From Actinomycetes bacterium (GTDB taxonomy: Bacteria; Actinomycetota; Humimicrobiia; Humimicrobiales; Humimicrobiaceae): a DNA stretch of 9,184 nucleotides. The notes under the pieces were generated by a model that ran no database searches, was not told the DNA's origin, and was given only the letters and a program-made list of their open reading frames with translations. Each line of letters begins with the position of its first letter. Position 1 is the first letter of the stretch. The stretch lies in assembly GCA_030603375.1 (NCBI GenBank), contig JAUVXY010000057.1, positions 1 to 9,184 of the forward strand, in the 5' to 3' direction. Shown piece by piece: positions 1 to 5,570 of this stretch. Made by a program: the position numbers and the translations under genes.

Positions 1-924
1 TTTAATTCTGAGAACAAAATATTAATAATAGATTTTAAATTACCAGAATTAGAAGATATGCCAAAAATAAAAGAAGTAAAATATATAAAATCAAAAAAAA
101 CTCTTAAAAAGTCTTATATTTCGAATAGTGAATTAAAAGAAAATTATGATAGTTTTCTATATCAAACTTCTTTAAAAATAATAAACGATATATATAAATC
201 AGATTATGCAAATATCATAGAAGCAGTAGTATTCAATGGCTGGATAGAAACTATAGATAAAAAAACAGGAAAAGATATTACATTATGCATTTTATCTATA
301 CAAGCTTCAAGAGAACAATTCTTATCTATAAATCTTGAAAAAATAAATCCTAAAGAATGTTTTAAGGGTCTAAAGGGTATTAGCAGTGTGAGACTTTATA
401 CGATTACTCCTATTGCTCCTATTTTACAAATTAATAAAGAAGATAGGCGATTTATTTCTTCTTATGAAGTAATGAAAAATATTGATGATTCACAAAACAT
501 AGCAGCAATGGACTGGGAAGATTTCGAACATCTAATTAGAGAAATTTTTGAAAAGGAATTTTCACAAGATGGCGGTGAAGTTAAAGTAACACAATCTAGT
601 CGTGATGGAGGTGTTGATGCAGTAGCTTTTGATCCAGACCCTATAAGAGGTGGTAAGATTGTTATCCAGGCAAAAAGATATACCAATGTAGTTGGTGTAT
701 CAGCTGTTAGAGATCTTTATGGGACTGTAATAAAAGAAGGAGCCACAAAAGGAATTTTAGTAACTACTGCAGATTATGGAGCAGATACTTATGATTTTGC
801 TAAAGAAAAACCCCTAACATTGATTAATGGTTCAAATTTACTATACTTACTGGAAAAGCATGGTCACAAAGCAAAAATAGATTTAAAAGAAGCCAAGTTG
901 ATTTTAGAAGAGAAAAAAAGATAA
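1..924 (+). CDS. Mrr-type restriction endonuclease, 5'-truncated by the window edge
   Basis: The reading frame is open from base 1, so the ATG at 58 is probably internal; residues encoded before it (ILIIDFKLPELED) read smoothly into the rest. Numbered from that ATG, the C-terminal Mrr_cat domain spans about residues 151-270. It begins MDWEDFEHLIREIF and carries the PD-(D/E)XK core: D187 in RDGGVDAV and Q204-A-K206 in VIQAKRY, followed by AVRDLYGTV. Q in place of the usual E is normal for Mrr-family enzymes. The family cleaves DNA, often modified DNA. The N-terminal 150 residues are Lys/Ile-rich and I do not recognise them as a named domain; they may recognise the target or a partner. No methyltransferase is visible, which suits a type IV-like or stand-alone nuclease, but upstream genes are unseen. 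It sits at the edge of a defence-type cluster. The fold call is firm; substrate is unknown. Confidence 0.85.
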   Translation, partial: FNSENKILIIDFKLPELEDMPKIKEVKYIKSKKTLKKSYISNSELKENYDSFLYQTSLKIINDIYKSDYANIIEAVVFNGWIETIDKKTGKDITLCILSIQASREQFLSINLEKINPKECFKGLKGISSVRLYTITPIAPILQINKEDRRFISSYEVMKNIDDSQNIAAMDWEDFEHLIREIFEKEFSQDGGEVKVTQSSRDGGVDAVAFDPDPIRGGKIVIQAKRYTNVVGVSAVRDLYGTVIKEGATKGILVTTADYGADTYDFAKEKPLTLINGSNLLYLLEKHGHKAKIDLKEAKLILEEKKR

Positions 925-1097
925 AAAGACTATTAATAATAATGTTGACTATAAAACCTATAATAATCTCAAATTTTTATTTCTATTATTAAATTCGATA
1001 AAAATAAAATTAAGTGAACTCAATCTATGGGCACATAGTATTTTTGAAATAAATAGTTAGAATAACTACAGGAATAACCTTACCCCATTCTTTAGTC
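925..1097. other. AT-rich intergenic stretch, no gene seen
   Basis: I see no convincing gene, tRNA or strong terminator here. No stretch translates to an IstB C terminus, so the IS21 end just downstream appears cut off from its transposase genes. Confidence 0.5.
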
Positions 1098-1192
1098 CAG
1101 CTTTCAAATGAAATATGAACTAGTTTTTGGGGGACCCTCAATATGTTAAAAACTAACATTTTGTTTGGATCAGTTTTAGGTTAACACAAACA
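1098..1192 (+). mobile_element. Right end of an IS21-family element (remnant)
   Basis: The outer 21 bases (1172-1192, finishing AACACAAACA) are the exact reverse complement of 8468-8488, the left end of a second copy. A subterminal repeat at 1098-1128 matches the reverse complement of 8482-8512 at about 27 of 31 bases. Multiple inverted terminal repeats and TG...CA termini are typical of the IS21 family. The element ends in CA at 1192 and directly abuts the broken Fic frame. No istA or istB coding sequence remains between here and the upstream nuclease gene, so this is a decayed or partly deleted insertion. Confidence 0.75.
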
Positions 1193-1441
1193 TTCAAGAA
1201 GAAAAATATGATTTAAAATTATATTACTTCCCATAACCAGGATGCCAGGGTCCGCTGTTTTCTGGTCAATACTTTTTAATGCCTCATAATAGCTGCTCCT
1301 ATCATGATCATAATAATTATCAAGAGTAAAGAATCTTTTAACATCAAACCCTCTTTTATACAGAACTAGGGTTGCTACAATCCTGGCTGTTCTGCCGTTT
1401 CCATATATAAAGGGATAGATTCTTACAATCTCATAATGGAT
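1193..1441 (-). pseudogene. Fic-domain protein fragment
   Basis: An 83-codon open minus-strand frame contains RIYPFIYGNGRTAR, which aligns with the Fic signature HPFx(D/E)GN(G/K)R, followed by YKRGFDVKRFFTLDNYYDHDRSSYYEAL, cut here at LDNYYDHDRSSYYEAL, a typical Fic C-terminal helix region. Active Fic enzymes transfer AMP or similar groups to proteins using the motif His, with Asp/Glu holding the metal. Here His is Tyr and the acidic residue is Tyr, so the fragment should be inactive. The frame is closed by a stop at 1442-1444 just before the motif helix, and by the IS21 end at 1192. A probable one-base frameshift lies near 1247-1250, since the neighbouring frame reads DLASWLW, close to the DLTxWLxYF typical of Fic proteins. 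It has no start codon, and is a relic rather than a gene. Confidence 0.85.
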
Positions 1442-1456
1442 TCAGGACCGTGGCTC

Positions 1457-1484
1457 TTGTTTTAGTTTCATTAAATGGTATAAT
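1457..1484 (+). promoter_or_regulatory. Extended -10 promoter of the AbiE-like operon
   Basis: TTGTTT (1457-1462) and TATAAT (1479-1484) are separated by 16 bases, and TGG directly before the -10 box makes it an extended -10 promoter. The predicted transcript start is near 1490-1492, so the GTG at 1450 cannot serve as the start codon of this transcript. Confidence 0.6.
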
Positions 1485-1501
1485 TTCAACAAACGTTGAA
1501 A
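1484..1501. promoter_or_regulatory. Candidate operator, 7-bp inverted repeat at the transcription start
   Basis: TTTCAAC (1484-1490) and GTTGAAA (1495-1501) form a perfect inverted repeat with a 4-base centre, overlapping the end of the -10 box and the predicted +1. AbiEi-type antitoxins repress their own operons by binding inverted repeats at the promoter, so this is a natural autoregulatory site. Binding is inferred, not shown. Confidence 0.5.
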
Positions 1502-1521
1502 CTATTAGGAATAATGAAACT

Positions 1522-2592
1522 ATGATTAGTGAAAAAGATACAATTAACAAAATAGAAAGAGTTGCTAAAAAAATATTTACATCTATAAAATTTGTAAAAG
1601 TTTTAAGAGTCTATAAAGAGAAAGACCTTCTAAAACGAAAACCTGATTTAGAAATCCAAATACAAAATCGAAATGGAAGTAAATATAAAATAATATTTGA
1701 AGTTAAGTCTACAGGGCAGCCAAGATTTTCAAGGATGGCTGTGAGCCAGCTCAGAGAACTGATATCTAATAGGGAAAATCTATATGGTGTTTTTGCATCT
1801 ACGTTTATTTCGGAGGATTCCCAACAAATATGCAAGGATAGTGGGATAGGATTTTTAGATCTTGGGGGAAATTGTTTTTTTAATTTTGACAATATTTACA
1901 TAAGTGTTGAGGGCCGTACTAACCCTTATCCAACTACGAGATCTTTAAAAACTATTTTTTATCCAAAATCCAGCAGAGCTTTGAGAGTTCTTTTACAAAA
2001 TCCGGGAAAATCCTGGTTTGTTAAAGGTTTAGCAATAGAAGCAGAAATTTCCATCGGACAAGCATCTCTTATCAAGAATAGATTATTAGAATATGAATAT
2101 ATAGATACTGTAAAAATTGGTAAAAAGGTAAAGTTCAAACTTATAAGATGGGAGAAACTTTTAGACGAGTGGGTAAAAAATTATAGTTATAAAAAAAATA
2201 TTATAAACAATTACTACTCGCCTCAAGACATTAAAACGATTGAAAATAATATTTCCAGTTATCTTAATCCTAAAAGAGATAATTATGCTTTCACCCTTAC
2301 ATCAGGAGCTTCTCTAGCTGCACCATTTTTAAGATATAATAGAGCTTTTATATATTTTCAGGGTAGCAGTGAAAAGTTAGCAAAAGATTTAGGTTTTAAA
2401 AAGGTGACCTCTGGACCAAATATCTCAATAATACAACCATACGACGAAGGTGTTTTCTATAGTCTGCAAAAAATAGAAGGGAAAAAAGTAGTTTCGGATA
2501 TTCAATTATACCTGGATTTAACTGGTTATAAAGAAAGAGGTGAAGAAGCAGCGAAATTTCTACTTGATCAAAGAATTAGAAAAAAATGGTAA
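1522..2592 (+). CDS. AbiEi-like type IV antitoxin/regulator with nuclease-like N-terminal domain
   Basis: The start is taken as ATG 1522 (356 aa) because the promoter lies at 1457-1484 and an AGGA sits about 11 bases upstream; the frame is open further back to GTG 1450. Residues 30-80 have a PD-(D/E)XK-like pattern: D42 in RKPDLEIQ, then E60-V-K62 in IIFEVKSTGQPRF, then a helix with QLREL. Residues 108-117 read GIGFLDLGGN, the hallmark I associate with the AbiEi_2 family (PF09952). Residues about 143-211 form a winged helix (RALRVLLQNPGKSW...VKGLAIEAEISIGQASLIKNRLLEYEYI). The C-terminal third (LTSGASLAAPFLRY and onward) is not recognised beyond that family. In AbiE systems this protein neutralises the nucleotidyltransferase toxin and represses the operon. 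It overlaps the next gene by 7 bases. Whether the D...EVK site cuts anything is unknown; such sites are often only structural in this family. Confidence 0.75.
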   Translation: MISEKDTINKIERVAKKIFTSIKFVKVLRVYKEKDLLKRKPDLEIQIQNRNGSKYKIIFEVKSTGQPRFSRMAVSQLRELISNRENLYGVFASTFISEDSQQICKDSGIGFLDLGGNCFFNFDNIYISVEGRTNPYPTTRSLKTIFYPKSSRALRVLLQNPGKSWFVKGLAIEAEISIGQASLIKNRLLEYEYIDTVKIGKKVKFKLIRWEKLLDEWVKNYSYKKNIINNYYSPQDIKTIENNISSYLNPKRDNYAFTLTSGASLAAPFLRYNRAFIYFQGSSEKLAKDLGFKKVTSGPNISIIQPYDEGVFYSLQKIEGKKVVSDIQLYLDLTGYKERGEEAAKFLLDQRIRKKW

Positions 2593-3437
2593 CTAAACTT
2601 AATTACGAAAAAAAAGAAGTTGATATTTGTCTATCAGTCATTGTAGAAACAATGACTATTCTCGGAGAATATAGAGATAGTATAGTCCTTGTCGGAGGCT
2701 GGGTCCCCTATTTTCTCATAGAAGATAAAAAAGAGGCACATATTGGTAGTATAGACATAGATCTAGCATTAGATTTTAATGTTATATCAGACGATGCTTA
2801 CAAAACTATACTGGAACTTCTTGAAAAAAGAGGATATAAAAAAGGAAGTCAACCATTTATTTTTACAAGGTCTATTAAGTACAAAGACGGCAATACTTAT
2901 ACAATTAAAATAGATTTTTTATCTGGTGAATATGGCGGTTCAGGTAAATCTCATCGAACTCAGAAAATACAGGATATTAATGCAAGGAAAGCACGAGGAT
3001 GTGACCTGGTTTTTCAAGACAACCTGATAGTATTAATAAAAAATCCAATTCCAGATGGTTCAGTAAATCAAATAAGTATTAAATTAGCAAATGTAATACC
3101 ATTTCTTGTAATGAAAGGAATGGCTTTATGGAATAGATATAAAGAAAAAGATGCTTACGATATTTACTTTATTATTAAAAATTATCCTGGGGGTTTAGAA
3201 GAATTAGCAAAGACTTTTAAACACATTAAATCAAATAAACTTGTGCAGGAAGGTTTAGGAAAGATTATGGCTAAATTTGATAGCATTGATGCTGTAGGTC
3301 CAACCTGGTTGGTCAGATTTCTGGATATTGAAGATGAAGAAGAGGTAGACAGAATTAAAAGAGATGTTTATGAAAGAGTCAATATATTAATGAAAAAACT
3401 TGGGATAAAAAAATTTCAAGAGAAACATAAAAAATAG
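2586..3437 (+). CDS. AbiEii/AbiGii-type nucleotidyltransferase toxin
   Basis: This 283-residue protein has the minimal nucleotidyltransferase signature: VGGW at 36-39, then GSIDIDL with D57 and D59, and a third carboxylate at D110 (TIKIDFL). MKGMALWNRYKEKDAYDI at 176-193 matches the Lys/Arg-rich helix and KD..D motif of AbiEii toxins. AbiEii-type proteins act in the cytoplasm; characterised relatives use GTP or CTP and some modify tRNA 3' ends, but the substrate here cannot be read from sequence. The ATG at 2586 overlaps the preceding stop as ATGGTAA with no good ribosome-binding site of its own, so translation is probably coupled to the antitoxin. All catalytic carboxylates are present, so it looks intact. 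No clear terminator follows. Confidence 0.85.
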   Translation: MVTKLNYEKKEVDICLSVIVETMTILGEYRDSIVLVGGWVPYFLIEDKKEAHIGSIDIDLALDFNVISDDAYKTILELLEKRGYKKGSQPFIFTRSIKYKDGNTYTIKIDFLSGEYGGSGKSHRTQKIQDINARKARGCDLVFQDNLIVLIKNPIPDGSVNQISIKLANVIPFLVMKGMALWNRYKEKDAYDIYFIIKNYPGGLEELAKTFKHIKSNKLVQEGLGKIMAKFDSIDAVGPTWLVRFLDIEDEEEVDRIKRDVYERVNILMKKLGIKKFQEKHKK

Positions 3438-3459
3438 CATGGAGTATTTGACAACAAGC

Positions 3460-3576
3460 TCAATCTGTTACAGCCCCAACTATCGCGTTAACCGCCCCAA
3501 TAGTCCATCCAAGGGAAGTGATTAAACCTGCGATAAAAGAATCGGCATACTCATCATGGTTGCAATAAGTTTCATT
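3460..3576 (-). pseudogene. Possible relic of a small membrane-protein gene
   Basis: A 38-codon minus-strand frame ends in a hydrophobic, Gly/Ala-rich stretch (SFIAGLITSLGW, then TIGAVNAIVGAVTD and a stop) resembling a membrane helix or holin-like tail. It contains no ATG, GTG or TTG and is closed upstream by TAA, so it is not a gene as it stands. I do not recognise the family. The rest of 3438-3559 holds nothing else I can identify. Confidence 0.2.
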
Positions 3577-3588
3577 TTATGTTATATT
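3560..3588 (+). promoter_or_regulatory. Candidate promoter of the ParD/ParE-like operon
   Basis: TTGCAA (3560-3565) and TATATT (3583-3588) are spaced by 17 bases, placing +1 near 3595, followed by AAGGAG at 3607-3612. Confidence 0.45.
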
Positions 3589-3624
3589 GCTCCAAAATAA
3601 AATATTAAGGAGATGCTACTGATT

Positions 3625-3852
3625 ATGAGTACAGCAATAAAGATTTCAGACAAAATTGCAAACGAAGCAAAGATTTCGGCAAAAGTTACGCGCCGGTCCA
3701 TGGCAGGGCAAGTTGAATACTGGGCTTATATTGGCAAGATTGCAGAGGATAACCCGGATTTATCTTTTTCAATAATCAATGATATCCTGCTTGGCAGAGA
3801 GCAGCTAAAAGAAGGGCTTGGAACCGCTTATCTTTTTGGGGAAGGTGATTAG
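3625..3852 (+). CDS. ParD-like type II antitoxin
   Basis: The 75-residue protein starts MSTAIKISDKIANEAKI, with R-S-M-A-G-Q-V-E-Y-W-A-x-I-G-K-I and E-D-N-P-D-L-S-F following. This matches the ParD_like family (PF11903 as I recall), small ribbon-helix-helix-type antitoxins with the conserved RS..(G/K)Q.EYWA.IG core. ATG 3625 is preferred over ATG 3613 because AAGGAG at 3607-3612 touches the earlier ATG and leaves no spacer, and because relatives begin with MSTAIKIS. The antitoxin should bind the downstream toxin and repress the shared promoter. Its stop (3850-3852) lies 2 bases before the inferred toxin start, so the pair is co-transcribed. Confidence 0.8.
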   Translation: MSTAIKISDKIANEAKISAKVTRRSMAGQVEYWAYIGKIAEDNPDLSFSIINDILLGREQLKEGLGTAYLFGEGD

Positions 3853-3854
3853 AT

Positions 3855-4133
3855 ATTAAAATAATACAGTCACCGCTTTTCCAGAGACAGAAGAAAAAGT
3901 TGTACAAAAAACAGATAAAGATACTTGACGAAGAGATTAGCAAAATAGTAAAAAACCCGGAAACCGGGCAAGAAAAAAGAGGAGCTATAAAAGGTGTTCG
4001 GGTACACAAATTCCGCGTTGAAAAGCAGCTTTTCCTGCTGGCTTATGAATTAGAAGCAGGTGTGTTAAAGCTAATAATGGTGGGCAGTCATGAAAACTAC
4101 TATAGAAATCTAACTAAATATCAAAATGAATAA
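3855..4133 (+). CDS. ParE/RelE-fold type II toxin, apparent AUU start
   Basis: The protein is about 92 residues from ATT 3855: IKIIQSPLFQRQKKKLYKKQ at the N terminus, then LDEEISKIVKNPETG, GAIKGVRVHKF, KQLFLLAYE and VGSHENYYRNL at the C terminus. This is the pattern of the ParE-like toxins that pair with ParD-like antitoxins. Relatives start M-K-I-I or M-x-K-I-I, which places the start exactly at an ATT codon; GAAGGTGA (3841-3848) sits six bases upstream as a good ribosome-binding site. The first ordinary start is TTG 3900, which would delete the conserved first helix (SPLFQRQKKK) and has a weak upstream site. Either the toxin uses the rare AUU start, which would keep expression low, or an ATG-to-ATT change has disabled it. 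Members of the fold are mRNA interferases or gyrase poisons; the target here is unknown. Confidence 0.75.
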   Translation: MKIIQSPLFQRQKKKLYKKQIKILDEEISKIVKNPETGQEKRGAIKGVRVHKFRVEKQLFLLAYELEAGVLKLIMVGSHENYYRNLTKYQNE

Positions 4134-4230
4134 TTCAGAATTTTAGTCCCCATGGTCTATCCTATATTTTACCCCCATATCTTGCCATTATTGCAGCCAG
4201 GAGTGACAATATAAAAATTCTGCTGTAAAA

Positions 4231-4259
4231 TTGACTTATTATTTTTTTTTTACTAATAT
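4231..4259 (+). promoter_or_regulatory. tRNA promoter
   Basis: TTGACT (4231-4236), a 17-base T-rich spacer, and TAATAT (4254-4259) give a near-consensus housekeeping promoter. The predicted start near 4266 leaves a leader of about 26 bases before the tRNA. Confidence 0.65.
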
Positions 4260-4291
4260 ATGCAATTGTTTCAGTAGATTATTTTACTCTA

Positions 4292-4368
4292 GGGCCCATA
4301 GCTCAGCTGGTTAGAGCAGCGCACTCATAATGCGGAGGTCCCAGGTTCGAATCCTGGTGGGCCCACCA
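4292..4368 (+). tRNA. tRNA with CAU anticodon (elongator Met or Ile2)
   Basis: A full cloverleaf is present: acceptor GGGCCCA/TGGGCCC, D stem GCTC/GAGC, anticodon loop CTCATAA with CAT at 4326-4328, T stem CCAGG/CCTGG with loop TTCGAAT, discriminator A and an encoded CCA. A perfect G1-C72 pair rules out initiator tRNA. A CAU anticodon can be elongator Met or, if C34 becomes lysidine, Ile for AUA codons; sequence alone does not settle this. The outermost anticodon-stem pair (4319/4335) is a G-G mismatch. The gene ends five bases before the stop codon of the convergent isomerase gene, with no terminator hairpin between. Confidence 0.95.
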
Positions 4369-4373
4369 AATGT

Positions 4374-5465
4374 TTAGCCTATCTTGCTCTGAGCCAATCT
4401 ATTTTTGATGAGGTCCAAAAGATTTGTGGAAAATGGGTCTACTTTATTCAAAATAGCCAGGTATATGCTTATCCAGTCTGCCAGCAGGATGCCGCAAAAA
4501 ACCTTAGAGGAGTTATCTTTTCCTTCCAATACGATTTCTTCAAACCGGATTCTTTTTTCTATAAAAATGCCCTTTACTATATCAAGCCTTTTCTTCATGT
4601 CTTCTTTATCTATAATAAAAACCACAAAATATTTAGCTCGCAGTTCAGGGCTCATCTCCCACGCTACTATTTCGTCATGATCTATCTCAGGTATGGTACC
4701 AAAGTGCGCAAAATTTTTGCTGGAGAGGCATATCTGGCTTTTTAACCTATAGCTAACCACTTCTGTTAATTTTGTACACCCATATATTACTGGAATGTTT
4801 TGATAAAGGTTTACGGCAGTTCTTTTTGCAATGTTGTTATATGTACCAACGCTGGGATTTAATTTCTTTGAGTATTTAAACATTGCATCTTCAATATCAT
4901 TCCAATCCAAACCTAACGGGCAGCTGTCTTCAGCGTTGCATATATGGATAGCGCCAGCTCTATATAAAACGCCTACCAGTAGTGTGTATATATATCCCAC
5001 AGACATTCTTGATGGAATATGAGCTTCATATTTTACGAGTCTGATATTTTTATTGTTGGCAGCTTTTTCTTCTAATTTTCCACCGGTAGTGATAACAGTG
5101 ACGCCTGTACTAAGTTTTAAAACATTATCAACTGCTTTTACTACTTCAACTGTATTTCCGCTGTAAGAAACTGCAATAACAAGAGTGTCTTCGTTGACCC
5201 ATAACGGTATGGTGCTTTTGGAGCAAAAGATAATAGGCAGTTTTAATTCATTAATGTTAATAGACCCTATTAATCTGTACGCAACATTAGCTGAGTTGCC
5301 GATACCCAGGATCAGAGCATTTTTAAATTTTTTCTTATACCCTAATTCTGATTCTCTTACTATCTTTTCTGCTTTTTTAAACTGTTTTGGAAAATCGTTA
5401 AGTATATCTATTATTTTGTGGGGATCATGGTCGTAGATATACTTTTCATTGTCCAGTAAATCCAA
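4374..5465 (-). CDS. Bifunctional phosphoglucose/phosphomannose isomerase (SIS domains)
   Basis: The 363-residue protein has two SIS folds. In the first are GIGNSAN (54-60), SYSGNT (100-105) and GGKLEEKA (128 on), the sugar-phosphate-binding loops of the archaeal/bacterial PGI/PMI family (C-terminal PF10432). IPEIDHDEIVAW carries E260 and H263, equivalent to the catalytic Glu and His of that family, and the tail KVDPFSTNLLDLIKNRL is typical. The enzyme interconverts glucose-6-P, fructose-6-P and mannose-6-P, linking glycolysis to mannose sugars. The glycine loop is GIGNSA instead of the usual GMGGSA, so substrate range may differ. The start is TTG 5465 with AGGAGG (plus-strand CCTCCT 5472-5477) six bases upstream. 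It is transcribed away from nif3 and converges on the tRNA. Confidence 0.85.
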   Translation of the reverse strand: MDLLDNEKYIYDHDPHKIIDILNDFPKQFKKAEKIVRESELGYKKKFKNALILGIGNSANVAYRLIGSININELKLPIIFCSKSTIPLWVNEDTLVIAVSYSGNTVEVVKAVDNVLKLSTGVTVITTGGKLEEKAANNKNIRLVKYEAHIPSRMSVGYIYTLLVGVLYRAGAIHICNAEDSCPLGLDWNDIEDAMFKYSKKLNPSVGTYNNIAKRTAVNLYQNIPVIYGCTKLTEVVSYRLKSQICLSSKNFAHFGTIPEIDHDEIVAWEMSPELRAKYFVVFIIDKEDMKKRLDIVKGIFIEKRIRFEEIVLEGKDNSSKVFCGILLADWISIYLAILNKVDPFSTNLLDLIKNRLAQSKIG

Positions 5466-5520
5466 CTTTTTCCTCCTGCATATTTTAGAAGCAATTAAGA
5501 ACCCTTTTTCTATTTACAAA

Positions 5521-5538
5521 TAAATATTATAATATTTA
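5521..5538. promoter_or_regulatory. Palindromic divergent promoter core
   Basis: TAAATATTATAATATTTA is a perfect 18-bp palindrome that puts a TATAAT -10 box on both strands (plus 5528-5533, minus 5531-5526). It lies between the isomerase and nif3 genes, 38 bases upstream of nif3 and about 55 from the isomerase start. Matching -35 boxes are poor on both strands. It could drive both genes or be a regulator site. Confidence 0.4.
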
Positions 5539-5570
5539 AACCAATAACACAATTTTACAAGTTGCTAAAA

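Noticed and set aside
1450..1521. GTG 1450 as start of the AbiEi-like gene
   Set aside because: A good extended -10 promoter (1457-1484) lies inside this stretch and the added residues look like translated promoter; ATG 1522 follows it.
3588..3601. CTCCAAAATAA shared with the IS21 left end (about 8518-8528) as a further IS remnant
   Set aside because: Only 11 AT-rich bases match and no terminal repeat is nearby.
3776..4009. Minus-strand open frame across the ParD/ParE-like pair
   Set aside because: It is antisense to two recognisable proteins and its own translation is low complexity.
4136..4222. CAGAATTTT/AAAATTCTG inverted repeat as a terminator after the toxin gene
   Set aside because: The 9-base arms are about 70 bases apart and AT-rich, with no T run; chance pairing is likely.
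4405..5436. Several plus-strand open frames opposite the isomerase gene
   Set aside because: They are shadows of a long, well-supported gene and match no family.
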